Below, in pieces: positions 50,837 to 61,791 of a stretch of 64,000 nucleotides of DNA. This stretch comes from Cololabis saira. Taxonomy: Eukaryota; Chordata; Actinopteri; Beloniformes; Belonidae. The notes beneath the pieces are model-generated. The model worked only from the letters and a program-made list of their open reading frames with translations. It had not been told where the DNA came from and made no database searches. The first letter of the stretch is position 1; each line of letters opens with the position of its first letter. The stretch spans positions 5,414,625 through 5,478,624 of the forward strand of contig NC_084599.1 in the NCBI RefSeq assembly GCF_033807715.1, given 5' to 3'. The position numbers were made by a program, and so were the translations under genes.

Positions 50837-52049
50837 AGACCTACCAACTCTTCCGTTTTCAGCCACAGCATGGCTGTGTAATGTGAGTGAAAAGGTCTGA
50901 TGATCATACGATGTTATCTGGATCCATAGGTGGATAGCACGTTTGACCCGGTGAATGAGTTTACTTCCTGCAGTCAGAACCCAGTTTCTTTGGTTCCAGT
51001 GAAACTGCCTGTAGATTTCCTCTCAGGAGGAAAGGCTCAAATATGCAAGAAAATACATAAACGTCTCTTTCTCCAAATGTTGGCGAGGATGATGCCCTTG
51101 CAGGCTCTGTCTGAGGAGGAATGCTTCACTAATCTGCGGTCAGGGCACCTCGGCATTCTGGCTCTGGACAGCAGCTCATTCTGCGCTGGTACCAGCGGGT
51201 TCACAGCGGATCTCTGCAGAGAACCTGCTCTGCAGCCAGGACGGCCTGTTTGGACAGCTGACACCGTTTAAGATGACATGTTAGAGTCCCGCAGGCCTCT
51301 CAACCTCTGCCCGTCTCCATGTCTGCTAACCTCTCATTCTGTCTCTCATTCCTCCGTTTTTCTCTCTGTCTTTCGTCCTCTGTTCTTTCTTTTCCCGCAT
51401 TCTCTTCATGTCTTTGCCAAAACGTCTGCCCGAAATTGTAAGCATTCGGTATACAAGTCCTCTGAATCAATAAAAGAGGGAGCCTGGGTTTCTGGCGGGG
51501 CGCCCTGACAGCGATCCTGTGGCTTTGGCATCTCCGGCAGACCGAAGGAAGGCAACGGTGGGAGAAAAGGAGAGGCAGAGGGAGGAAGAGGACGAAGAGG
51601 TTACTGAGGATGTTAGAGTTTACCTAAAAGTCTCCAACTACGTTTCAGCTCCACAAAGTTTCAGCTCAACCTTATCATTTTCTCGTCCCGCTGTCCTGCT
51701 GCCCCCGAGCTCGTCCTGCTGCCCCCCGGCTCGTCCCGCTGCCCCCGGCTCGTCCTGCTGCCCCCGGCTCGTCCTGCTGCCCCCCGGCTCGTCCTGCTGC
51801 CCCCGAGCTCGTCCTGCTGCCCCCCGAGCTCGTCCTGCTGCCCCCGAGCTCGTCCTGCTGCCCCCCGGCTTGTCCTGCTGCGTTTAAACGAGGATCGCAC
51901 TCAGCTGGTGGACGTGATGTGGACGTAGCGCGTCCTCACCATCTGAAGGTCTCAACACAGTCTTCTTCCATTCACCCAGGACTGCAGCAGGACACTGAAG
52001 AGTAAAAAAAAGATACATTCACGCAGATACACTAGACACCATAAGCCTG
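50837..52049. other. Segment between the inverted copies; GC-rich array; no gene recognised
   Basis: Frames 50930-51271 (113 codons) and 51519-51887 (122 codons) were examined. The first shows no domain and the second is largely the tandem array at 51683-51885. A C/T-rich run at 51300-51420 precedes it. A host exon cannot be excluded, but nothing supports one. Confidence 0.4.
51683..51885. repeat. GC-rich 21-24-bp tandem array
   Basis: About nine units of CTCGTCCTGCTGCCCCC followed by GGCT or GAGCT, with C-run length variation. It yields Pro/Ala/Ser-rich frames. Confidence 0.93.
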
Positions 52050-52510
52050 AATTAGGGTTCTGCATCAACCCAACGCAGAGCACAGGCTGTCGTGAACCTT
52101 CGGACTTCTCCGTCACTCCATTTCTCTGCGGTGCAGTACCCCCGCGACCGCTAGTCAGCGATCTTTTCCTGAATGGTTTATCCGACTTTTTCCGGTCACA
52201 GTGAATCAAAGAGATAAGGACAACTATTGTGCAAAAAAACAAAACAAAAAAAAATCACACATACACAAAGAAAAGAGTGCTGAAAGTTCACGACTGCTTC
52301 AAACCGGAAACTGGAAATGCGTTGCTTCCAAGCGAACCAATCACAGCCCTCTCTGTCTGCGTTTGGTCTGCGTCGCCTTGACGCGTAGTTACAATTTTCG
52401 GGAGGTGCACGTCAGTGACGGCGTCAGTGATGGTGTCAGTGACGGCGTGTGGTCTGCGTCGACGCGTACCACACGCCGTAGGCACGGCGTCGTTTTGACG
52501 CAGAACCATA
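52050..52510 (+). mobile_element. Harbinger-like element, copy B of the inverted pair
   Basis: The ends GGGTTCTGCATCAACCCAACG (near 52057) and GACGCAGAACC (near 52506) are imperfect inverted repeats of the GGTTCTGCGTCA type. The left half pairs with copy A. The right part contains palindromic GACGCCGT, ACGGCGTGTGGT and GTCGACGCGTACC motifs. Adjacent TTA and TAA trinucleotides suggest a 3-bp target but are not exact. Confidence 0.65.
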
Positions 52511-52597
52511 ACTCAAGCTTTAGACACAGCAGAGACACCATAGAGACACCGTAGAGACACAGCAGAGACACCAGAGACACAGCAGCAACACTGTAAA

Positions 52598-52600
<3 letters not shown>

Positions 52601-52636
<36 letters not shown>

Positions 52637-52677
52637 GCTAGTTCTGGTTCTGGTTCTGGTTCTGGTGCTGGTTCTGG
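52601..52677. repeat. (GGTTCT)n hexamer repeat
   Basis: About 12 units, two reading GGTGCT/AGTTCT. Confidence 0.95.
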
Positions 52678-53039
52678 TTGTGCTGCAGGCATGACTGTAA
52701 TTACGTCTCATCTGGACTACATCCGTGTTTAAAATGTCCAACTTTATAGTATGCGTGATTTTATTGCATTTACGACTCTACTTGCGAGGCGGCTAATTCT
52801 TCTTAAATGGAAGCACCAGTCCCCCCCCCACACACACACATAGCAGATGGATTAAGGATGTTCTGTTATACATAACATTAGAAAAGACCAAATTCACACT
52901 GAGAGGCTCCATGGTGAAGTTTCGCAAAACATGGCTCCCCTTCTTAGTTTATTATGAAAGGCTACAAGTATTGAATTGGGATGAGCAATAATCTGAATTG
53001 GGTTTAAGACACCATTTTTTACTGAATTAATTGGTAAAT
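52678..53039. other. Nothing recognised
   Basis: Spacer before the Tc1 element, with a CA run near 52830. Confidence 0.4.
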
Positions 53040-53161
53040 TCCTGGGTAAAATAAGTATTTGGTCACCTACAAACAAGCAAGATCTCTGGCTTTCACAGAA
53101 CTGTAACTTCTTCTTTAAGAGGCTCCTCTGTCCTCCACTCTTTACCTGTATTAATGGACCT

Positions 53162-53321
53162 GTTTTAACTGGTTATCAGTATAAAAGACATCAGTTTTAA
53201 CTGGTTATCAGTATAAAAGACACCTGTTTTAACTGGTTATCAGTATAAAGGACACCTGTTTTAACTGGTTATCAGTTTAAAAGACACCAGTTTTAACTGG
53301 TTATCAGTATAAAGGACACCT
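53162..53321. repeat. 32-bp tandem repeat, five copies, in the Tc1 5' region
   Basis: Unit GTTTTAACTGGTTATCAGT then ATAAAAGACACCT, starting at 53162, 53194, 53226, 53258 and 53290. Intact relatives of this Tc1 family carry this segment once. Confidence 0.95.
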
Positions 53322-53379
53322 GTCCACAACCTCAAACAGTCACACTCCAAACTCCACTATGGACAAGACCAAAGAGCTG

Positions 53380-54443
53380 TCAAAGGACATGAGAAACTAA
53401 ACTGTAGACCTGCACCAGGCTGGGAAGACTGAATCTGCAATAGTTAAGCAGCTTGGTGTGAAGAAATCAACTGTGGGAGCAATTATTAGAAAATGGAAGA
53501 CATACAAGACACTGATAATTTCCCTCCATCTGGGGCTCCAAGATCTCACCCCGTGGGGTAAAAATGATCACAAGAACGGTGAGTAAAGATCCCAGAACCA
53601 CACGGGGACCTATTGAAGGACCTGCAGAGAGCTGGGACCAGAGTAACAAAGGAACCATCAGTAACTCACTACGATCAGGGACTCAGATCCTGCAGAGAGC
53701 TGGACCAGAGTAACAAAGGAACCATCAGTAACACACTACACCACCAGGGACACAGATCCTGCAGGGCCAGACGTTCCCCTGCTGAAGACAGGACATGTCC
53801 AGGTCTGAAGTTTGCTAGAGAGCATTTGGAAGATGCAGAAGAGGATTGGGAGAATGTTATATGCTCAGATGAAACCAAAGTAGAACTTTTTGGTAGAAAC
53901 ACAACTTTTGTTTGGAGGAGAAAGAAAGCTGAGTTGCATCCAGAGAACACCCTACCTACTGTGAAGCATAGGGGTGGAAACATCATGCTCTGGGGATGTT
54001 TTTCTGCAAAGGGACCAGGACGACTGATTCGTGTAGGGAAAGAATAAATGGGGCCATTAATTGGTGAGATTTTGAGTGAAAACCTCCTTCCATCAGCAGG
54101 ACATTGAAGATGAAACGTGGCTGGGTCTTTCAGCAGGACAATGATCCAAACACATCGCCCAGGCAACGAAGGAGTGGCTTCGTAAGAAACATTTCAAGGT
54201 CCTGGAGTGGCCTAGCCAGTCTCCAGATCTCAACCCCAGTTGAAAGTCCGTGTTGCCCAGCGACAGCCCCAAACCATCACTGCTCTAGAGGAGATCATGG
54301 AGGAACGGACCAATCACTGCTCTAGAGGAGATCATGGAGGAACAGACCAAAATACCAGCAACAGTGTAGAAAACCTGGTGAAGACTCACAGAAAACACCT
54401 GACTTCTGTCATTGCCAACAGAGGGTATATAACAAACTATTGA
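53380..54443 (+). pseudogene. Tc1 transposase, frameshifted
   Basis: Tc1 transposases cut and paste the element into TA sites. The helix-turn-helix region (QAWEDRICNS-like, then INCGSNY) is decayed. Catalytic blocks are readable in different frames: [11 protein letters not shown] near 53863 (first aspartate), [19 protein letters not shown] near 53970, [11 protein letters not shown] near 54129 (second aspartate), and a deleted region where the third acidic residue should follow SPDLNP. Two internal duplications are visible: about 75 bp at 53633-53750 (AACAAAGGAACCATCAGTAAC twice) and about 38 bp at 54279-54345 (CTCTAGAGGAGATCATGGAG twice). It cannot encode a working enzyme. Confidence 0.9.
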
Positions 54444-54657
54444 GATTAACTTTTGTTATTGACCACTTATTTTCCACTATAATTTGCAAATAAATTCTTT
54501 AAAAATCAGACAATGTGATTTTCTGGGTTTTTTTTTTTTCATTTTGTTTCTCATAGTTGAGGTATATCTGTGATGAAAATTATAGGCCTCTCTTATCTTT
54601 TGTAGGTAAACTTGTACAAGTGGTGTCTGACTAAATAGTTTTTTGCCCCACAGTCAC

Positions 54658-54761
<104 letters not shown>

Positions 54762-55060
54762 ATGTGTGCGTGGGAAAAGCTGTACTTGAATGTAGTGTGG
54801 TTTTCCAGTTTTTAAATATAGATATTGAGTCCATCAAGAAGGAAACTGACTGGACCAGGTGTGACATCAGAACTTGGACATCCATGACCTGTGGAGCAGG
54901 ACCAGTTTCAGGAGGCGTTCTTGTATCGTTGGACTGTACTGGTCCAGTTACAGTTACAGGAAACAAGACGGCGTGAAAATGAAGTCTGCTTACAAATAGA
55001 AGAAAAAAAGCAGTCGCTGTCCTCCAGAATGAAAACATTTAATTGATCTGATTATCTATG

Positions 55061-55068
55061 TGCGTGCA

Positions 55069-55112
<44 letters not shown>

Positions 55113-55120
55113 AGCGTGCG
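55061..55120. repeat. (TGCG)n microsatellite
   Basis: About 14 units with CATG and CGAG interruptions. Alternating purine-pyrimidine, hence Z-DNA-prone in principle. Confidence 0.95.
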
Positions 55121-55889
55121 CACATACACGTCTGAAGAGCTCTGGGAAGAATTACACAGTCCTGTGAAAGACAACGTCCACCCTCAGTCAGGTTTTATGT
55201 GTCAGAACACAATAAAAACATCATCTGGTTCTTAACGGGTCTTAAAATGAGGTCAATCAAACCTGTGATGAACAACACATGAGATAATTACGCCGGCTCA
55301 TTATGGGCCGAACCAAAACCAAGACAGAACCCAGATGTGCATAAGCCCCCTTCGCTGAAAGCTCTCGGACTTTAACTGGCTCCACAAAGTTTTGGCTTCC
55401 GTCCACACGCCTCCAGTTGGGTTCCAAATTGATTTTAAAGTTTTATTGTTGACTTTTAAAGTTTTAGACGGATTGGCACCTTCTTATCTCTGAGACCTCC
55501 TGCACATCCGCACTCCTGGAAGAGCGCTGTGCTCCAGCAGCCAACTGCATCCAGATGTTCCAGTTTAATGGTGGCGACCTCACCGTCTCCACAGAACTCA
55601 AGAGGCGAGGTAGCAGCCAGGTGTTGTCAATCACATCAAGTTGATAATTGTTCATCAGCAGGTGGTGATCCAGGCAGTTTTCAAGCAGTGTTTTTTGTGG
55701 GTAACGTATTGCGTCACGTATGATATCACTTCCTGTTTGTTGGTTGCAGTCTGTTGCCGTTTGCACTGTGTTGCGGGGTCTGATTCCTCCAAACTTTTTT
55801 GTCTAAACTTACATTGTTTCCTGATACAATATTACTATATCTGGTTAACTTCTTAACTTCTTAACTGGTTAACTGGTTTTTAATTGAAC
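55121..55889 (+). other. Mostly unrecognised; LINE C-terminal remnant at 55380-55560
   Basis: The plus strand reads, with shifts, VGFQIDFKVLLLTFKVLDGL and RTPGRALCSSSQLH, a LINE C-terminal block like LHWLPV...FKILLLAYK in the L2 copies. The rest, including 55640-55880, has no domain. Confidence 0.5.
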
Positions 55890-55906
55890 ACTGTTAGCCT
55901 CTTAGC

Positions 55907-56185
55907 ATGGCCTCCTCTTCTCCCACCGTTTCTCCCCCTTGCTGCTCAGTGTGTGAAATATTTAGCTATTCCTCTGCCTCCTTTAGCAAAGACAGTAAGT
56001 GTCTAAAGTGTAGTTTATTCAAAGCAATGGAGATGAGGCTCAGTAAGTTAGAGGTCCAGTTCTGCCAACTAGACCATAGTCCGGTAGACTCGTCAGCTAG
56101 CCAGGCTAAGTTAGCGGTGGACCGGCAGCTGCTAGCCGCTCCCCTGCAGCTCCCGAGCAGCCGGCCAGTCAGGGCCGGTGGGTGA
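55907..56185 (+). pseudogene. L2 ORF1 N-terminal part: cysteine motif and coiled coil
   Basis: MASSSPTVSPPCCSVCEIFS then a CLKCSLFKAMEMRL segment gives a C-x2-C ... C-x2-C layout followed by a short heptad region (MRLSKLEVQFCQLD). This is the usual opening of L2/CR1 ORF1 proteins. The frame ends at a TGA after PVRAGG; the following RRKRSAIGRTEHHHS-like segment is in another frame, so ORF1 is interrupted. Confidence 0.6.
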
Positions 56186-56265
56186 CGGTTCGGAGGAAGC
56201 GTAGTGCTATAGGGCGCACTGAACACCACCACTCACTTCATGTGTCTAACTGATTTTCCCCACTC

Positions 56266-56772
56266 AGCAACACACCCGTTGAGAAGCCGACCCTGGTGAT
56301 TGGCGACTCGATAGTCAGGCATGTGAAGCCGACTCCAGCGACCATAGTTAGGTGTATTCCGGGGGCCAGAGTGGGCGACATTGAAGCAAATTTGAAGCTA
56401 CTGGCAAAGGGTAATCGTAAATTTGGTAAAGTTATTATAAATGTCGGAGCTAATGTCTCCCGTCTACGCCAGTCGGAAGTCCCTAAAGTTAATATTGTGT
56501 CGGTGTGTAACTACGCCAAAACCATGTCGGACTCCGTAGGTTTCTCTGGCCCCCTCCCCAATCTGACCAGCGATGACATGTTTAGTCGCATACTCTCGCT
56601 CCGCCGCTGGTTGTATCGATGGTGTTCAGAAAACGACGTGGCCTTTATTGTCAATTGGGAGATGTTTTGGGGAAAGCCCGGTCTGATTAGAAGAGACGGC
56701 ATTCATCCCACCCGGGATGGTGCAGCTCTCATTTCTAGAAATATGGCCAATATTATTAGACACTCCGCCTGA
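56266..56772 (+). pseudogene. L2 ORF1 esterase domain (SGNH/GDSL type)
   Basis: The frame [17 protein letters not shown] has the GDS nucleophile block (serine codon at 56308-56310). Block III reads [13 protein letters not shown], with the asparagine kept but valine where aspartate usually follows. DGIHPTRDG at about 56695 holds the catalytic Asp and His. These are the four SGNH esterase landmarks, a domain known in ORF1 of CR1/L2-type LINEs. The domain frame is open for about 165 codons to a TGA at 56770. The upstream connection to the cysteine-rich part needs a frameshift. Confidence 0.75.
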
Positions 56773-57125
56773 CAATCCAGGGTCCAGGCCAGGATGCAGA
56801 GCTGTAGTCTTACACACTGCTCTGCTGCTTCTCCAGGACCAAAGCCTGCCAATAAAACTGTAGGATTGAATTATGTTATTGGTGATTCTAACGAGGTGCC
56901 TAGCAGTTCCCCGCCCTCCAAACGTTCACCAGGTGCGGTGTGATAGAGGGGTTAATCAACCTTGTAAAAATTAAAACCAATGCGCATTTGGTACCAATTA
57001 GAGACCGAAAAATTAGATGCGGACTACTAAATATACGATCGTTAAGCTCCAAGTCTTTGTTAGTAAACGATGGAATTACTGAGGGATTTCATGTTAAAAA
57101 TGTGTTGAATGTCAGCATATAGAAA

Positions 57126-58579
57126 ACTGGAGACCAGGTGGGGCCAAGTGAGTCTGAAAGTGCACGTGCATGGTCGCACTCATCAGTTCCTATCTGGTTA
57201 AACTACAGTGATGAAACTGGCAAAAGCAATAATAGATAGTGATCTCGTTCAATCATTAAAACAAACAAACAAACAAAGTGCTATGTTCGAAGGCCAAAGA
57301 CAGTAAACATTTAGCAACACAAATGTGCAGAGGTCCAGGAACCGCCCCATCTCCCCGGGTAACAGAGACGGGAGGAGGAATCTGGCCGGGAGATGTCTGA
57401 GGATGGCTGGGGAGATGTTTTGGAGGGTCAGGTTAGGACCACCGACTCCAGAGTCTGGCCAGAACTCTGCTGGAAAGACATAACAAGGTTTTGTGTAACA
57501 CCAAAATTGAATTTCAAACATCAAGGTTTCCAGGGACAGGATGAACGCTGGAGACGGCGGAGGAGGTCAAAGTCAGACCACTTCCCTTTGAATCGGGCCT
57601 GCCCCCTCGCTGAACCACAGTGGCGAGAATTTGCTAAAGAAATACAAATAATGCTCCGACTAGAAGATAGATTTTCCTTTGTGACGTGCCGCTTGGACTT
57701 GCAGCCCGGGACAGCTGTCTTCATCAGAGGCTCCTGGCTGCGAGCGTTTCCTCCACACGGAAACGGCTGCAGACGAATCCACTAAGTTACAGTTGGAGAT
57801 GAAGTACGAAGTGTGGAAAAACTGACTTCTGACCTGAGACTGCAGGCCCAGAAATACACACAACACTGGGAATGGTGGACTTCCTCCTCATTTTCCTTGT
57901 GTCAGTCATGTCATCCCGTCCGTTATCTCGTGTTCTGTTCGTTTGTCTCTTAGCTTTGCTGCATAACAAGCTCTATTATCTTTAAATGAATGATTATTCT
58001 CTGTTGGGTCTTAATTCACAGCTCAGATTCAAGAAACTACTAAATGGTAAGTATTCAGAGGGTCAAGCCGACTTTTGTTCCCATTAAAATATCGTTTTCA
58101 GTTCCATTTGTGTACTTTTATGAAGCGCCGTCTAGTCGCGCTGGTCTCCTCCCCCTGCCTCAGTCCCGCTTCTTTCTTCCAGCGGCTGTGTATTTATTAC
58201 GTTACACATCAGTGTCGGGGGGGGGGGGGGGGCGCTCAACAACACACCAAGTAAGAGTTGTCCTGGACTGCGTCATCCTGGACCAAGTTCGTCTCAACGC
58301 CTGTAGGAGATCTGTTAATCTACAAATTTTGGTGCTTTATAGTCAGGACAGCTAGCTGTGGATCACACACAGCTGTCAGTTTAAAGACCACGCCCCTATT
58401 GTGTACGCAGGTGTGGTTTCATACACGACATAACAACTCACCCCGTACAGTCGTCATGGATGTGGAACCAAACTATGGAGATAAAAAACTGGTTTATTTC
58501 TCCTGGAAAGTTGGACATTTTACCCGGAGATCAATGGAGATGAACTCACATTGGACCCAGAACCTAGTGGTGGGTAGAG
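57126..58579. other. No gene recognised; G-run at 58207-58225
   Basis: The 130-codon frame at 57393-57785 shows no recognisable domain and overlaps frames on the other strand. An uninterrupted G run lies at 58207-58225. Confidence 0.4.
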
Positions 58580-58891
58580 GAACTGCAGGTCTGGATCAGA
58601 CCCTGGTGGTCAGTAGAGGAACTGCAGGTCTGGATCAGACCCTGGTGGTCAGTAGAGGAACTGCAGGTCTGGATCAGACCCTGGTGGTCAGTAGAGGAAC
58701 TGCAGGTCTGATCCAGACCCTAGTGGTCAGTAGAGGAACTGCAGGTCTGGATCAGACCCTGGTGGTCAGTAGAGGAACTGCAGGTCTGGATCAGACCCTG
58801 GTGGTCAGTAGAGGAACTGCAGGTCTGGATCAGACCCTGGTGGTCAGTAGAGGAACTGCAGGTCTGGATCAGACCCTGGTGGTCAGTAGAG
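58580..58891. repeat. 39-bp tandem repeat, eight copies
   Basis: Unit GAACTGCAGGTCTGGATCAG then ACCCTGGTGGTCAGTAGAG. Because 39 is 13 codons, a 220-codon frame (58258-58920) passes through with a GTAGLDQTLVVSR repeat. The fourth copy (58697-58735) has the central GGTCTGGATCAGACC replaced by its reverse complement. Confidence 0.95.
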
Positions 58892-58921
58892 GAACTGGTT
58901 TTCTTCACTTCCTGGACTGAA

Positions 58922-59755
58922 TCTGAAGAGCGAGCTCTATGTGAGCTAATAGCTTAGAACATTTTCACATTGATAACTTTAACTTTTACACCCGGTCAGT
59001 TCTTGATGTGAAATTAAAGTGAAGGAGGTTTAATTTGGACTGGATTTCCAAATTAATCTATAAATATAATATAATACATTTAACATAATATAGAACTTGT
59101 TTTTATCTTTGTATTGATCCTTTTATTTATTTTTACTCTGTTGTGTTTATTTCTAACTTGAATACATGAGATTACTTTGTTCTGACTTTTTACTCCCACG
59201 AAAGGTTCCTGGAAATGAAGCTTTTCTGATCCTGATTGTTTGTTTTGATGGAACCATGTGAATGTCTTCCTGCTGGATATATAATGGTTTTGGAGTCAGG
59301 ATTTTACACAGAGCTTCTCAGAGACGTCGTGGGCCTGGCTTTGAGTGTTTGTTTTTTTTCTCTTCTTCTTCTTCTCTGTTTTTTTTTGCATGTAAACCCA
59401 TGAACCTCTGGTACCACTGCGTGCTGCGCCGCTCTGATCTATTCTGTACCTTTTCCACATTTTTTCTCGAGCTGTGAAAGTATTGTACATTCCAGCGTCC
59501 GGTCAGCTCCAGCTCTGTAACAGCACATCCAGTTATTCCTGGAATCCTGCCACACTTCTGCTAGAGTTCCTCTCAGACCTGTGTTTTTCCTCCGATCCTC
59601 CGTTATTCTCCCACTCAGACCTTACCTGACGTCCTGCTTGCCGGAGCTGGTGTTATCTACGCCAGTGAGCATGTTTGCATCAAAATAGAGTAGTAACATC
59701 TTCAAAACAATCAGACTTCTCAGGTGGGCAACAGCGTATAATGGTTGTTTGTACC
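58922..59755. other. No gene recognised
   Basis: AT-rich at 59020-59170, T/C-rich at 59345-59390. Frames up to 71 codons without a domain. Confidence 0.45.
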
Positions 59756-60512
59756 CAGAAGTGGGTAGTAACGAGTTACATTTACTCCGTTACATTTACT
59801 TGAGTACGTTTTGGGAAATTTTGTACTTTTAGGACTAGTTTTGAATCACTATACTTTTTACTTTTACTTGAGTAGATTTGTGAAGAAGAAACTGTTCCTC
59901 TTACTCCGCTACATTAGGCTACGTTGAGCTGTTACTTTTCTTTTATCCCTTTTATCCACGTACGAGTCAATCTCATGACATCACTGAGTGATTCTTTGGG
60001 AAAAATGTTTGTTTTTGCATGTTTTGTCACATTTACACAGACTCAAACACACACAGAGTTTCTATGAGTTCATGTTTGTTCTAGTTCTGCCTGGTTAAAA
60101 AAGAAAAGTATAAAGGCTTGAAATTTTGTGGTACTCGTGCTTAATTTATTTTTTTATTCTGTTATTTTATTTATTTTATTATTTATTAAAGTGCTTGAGA
60201 TAAGCTTATTTTAATTTAAGCTATTTTTTTATATTTTTTATTAATTTTAATTAATTTTATAATTTTATTGATTTAATTTGCCTGAAGATGATTATTTTGT
60301 ACTTTTGTCTGTTTGAATGGTTGTGTTAAAAAAATAAATCAGACGTTACTCAATAGTTACTCAGTACTTGAGTAGTTTTTTCACCAAGTACTTTTTTACT
60401 TTTACTCAAGTAATTATTTGGATGAATACTTTTTACTTCTACTTGAGTCATATTATTCTGAAGTAACAATACTTTTACTTGAGTACAATTTTTGGCTCCT
60501 CTACCACCTCTG
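59756..60512 (-). mobile_element. hAT-type non-autonomous element, copy 2 (757 bp)
   Basis: Target TTTGTACC is duplicated exactly at 59748-59755 and 60513-60520. The ends are CAGAAGTGGG and CCACCTCTG. It is the reverse complement of the copy at 1856-3878 but lacks the 1.3-kb nested insert, so it gives the empty site for that insert. No ORF. Confidence 0.93.
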
Positions 60513-60520
60513 TTTGTACC

Positions 60521-60935
60521 TTTATTTATTGAACAGAAATGAACATAGCTAAGTCATGTGGGTAATACTGAGTACCCCCTGATTCTACAGGAGATAACTC
60601 GGTACACGTTTCCTGTCTGACTCCGTCAGTGTCTGACGCGGTTGTTGGGAAATATTGTTTAGTTCTTCTTTACAGCTTTGACTCCACCACCCCATCTTTG
60701 ATTGACAGCTGGTGTAGCCAATGGCTAGTGCTTAGCACTGTGTTTACTTGAATTGTGAACTGTGAACAGAGCAGAACCTTCTTATTTTAGAAGTGATCAG
60801 GCTGTTAAGTACTGCCATCAGTTCTGCCTGGAAGGGTTTGAGGGTGAGGAAACCCCTCTGGATCCTCTGGTCCAGCAACCCTCCACTTGGATCGTTTCAG
60901 GACCCTTCCCAGTTGACTAAGGTCATCTTTGCAGA
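60521..60935. other. Nothing recognised
   Basis: Unremarkable sequence between two transposons. Confidence 0.4.
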
Positions 60936-60937
60936 TA

Positions 60938-61466
60938 CAGTAATCCCTCGTTTTTCGCGGGGGTTACGTTCCAAAAAGAACCCGTGATAGGTGAAATCCA
61001 CGAAGTTGCAACCTTTGTTTTTTTACAATTATTATACAAGGCTTCAAATTGCGGAGATCAGCCCCGCCCCACCACAAGAAAATGAAAAATGATTATGAAA
61101 AAAAATACAATAAGTACAGTAGGACAAACTGTGACCCGTATTTCCCTGCTCTTCTGATCCGCTGCATCCTGACTCTGTAGCGTCTTTTTCTTCTAAAGCC
61201 GCGGTGCAGGAGTGATTTTTCCAGAGAAGAACATAGTTATGGGTCGTTGTCGCTCTTTTTTCTTCTGGACAAAAAGATTCTTATAACCCGACACCATGGA
61301 TTATATCTGAGACTGTAATGAACGATTCATCAAAGTTCCCATTCCTGAGCTACTGCTGAAGCTCATTGGCCGTTCTCAGCTTGTTGCTAAGCAACCAACG
61401 TTATTGACACAGGAAGTGAAGAAGCGGGGAGACTGTTTAGCCAATCAGAATAGCCAGGGATTACTG
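60938..61466. mobile_element. Tigger/mariner-like non-autonomous element
   Basis: Left end CAGTAATCCCTCGTTTTTCG and right end CCAGGGATTACTG form inverted repeats. TA precedes the left end, while the right TA has decayed to TC. The interior GGGTTACGTTCC phrase is typical of Tigger-type ends. No transposase. Confidence 0.7.
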
Positions 61467-61791
61467 TCTAGCAGTCGTACCGTAGTCCCGTAGGCCAGGT
61501 ATGACTGGGGTTAAACCAGTCAGCTGGTCCAGCGGAGCTCTGCTTGTCCTCATTTCAGTTCTGGGAGAATTCAGTAGAAATTCTTAACATGAGGACGTTT
61601 GGACATATTTGATGAGAAGGTTTGCAAAGTAATACTAATTAGCATCACGTGTGAGCGTAAGCTAAGTCAGACAAGATAAAATAGGTGACTTACAGTAACT
61701 AAGCCGAGGTGGACGTGGACTGGACGGCTTCCAGGACTGAACCTGGTGTTGCAGGGTCAAAGGAAAAAGAGGGCTTTTTGAGAACATCTGC
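61467..61791. other. Nothing recognised
   Basis: Unremarkable spacer between two TIR elements. Confidence 0.4.

Larger units (their letters stand above)
53040..54655 (+). mobile_element. Tc1-family transposon, decayed, left terminus missing
   Basis: Contains the 5' untranslated region, a broken transposase gene and the right end (AAATAGTTTTTTGCCCCACAG at about 54635). The first recognisable left sequence is ATAAGTATTTGGTCACCTAC, which lies some 200 bp inside full-length fish copies, so the left inverted repeat is lost. A 32-bp tandem repeat has grown in the 5' untranslated part. Confidence 0.92.
55890..57125 (+). mobile_element. L2-type LINE G, 5' part (ORF1 and start of ORF2)
   Basis: Contains ORF1 in two pieces (cysteine-rich/coiled-coil start, then SGNH esterase) and the first codons of ORF2 (KIRCGLLNIRSLSSKSLLVN) at about 57010-57080. 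It then loses the LINE sequence. A LINE copy that keeps its 5' part and lacks its 3' part is unusual for simple target-primed insertion. Confidence 0.75.

Noticed and set aside
51519..51887. 122-codon ORF
   Set aside because: Most of it is the GC-rich tandem array, and no domain or conservation evidence is available.
57393..57785. 130-codon ORF considered as a host exon
   Set aside because: No recognisable domain, no splice-site support that I could defend, and overlapping open frames on the other strand.
58258..58920. 220-codon ORF with a 13-residue repeat as a real repeat protein
   Set aside because: The frame exists because the DNA unit is 39 bp; the flanking parts have no domain, and the minus strand is open as well.
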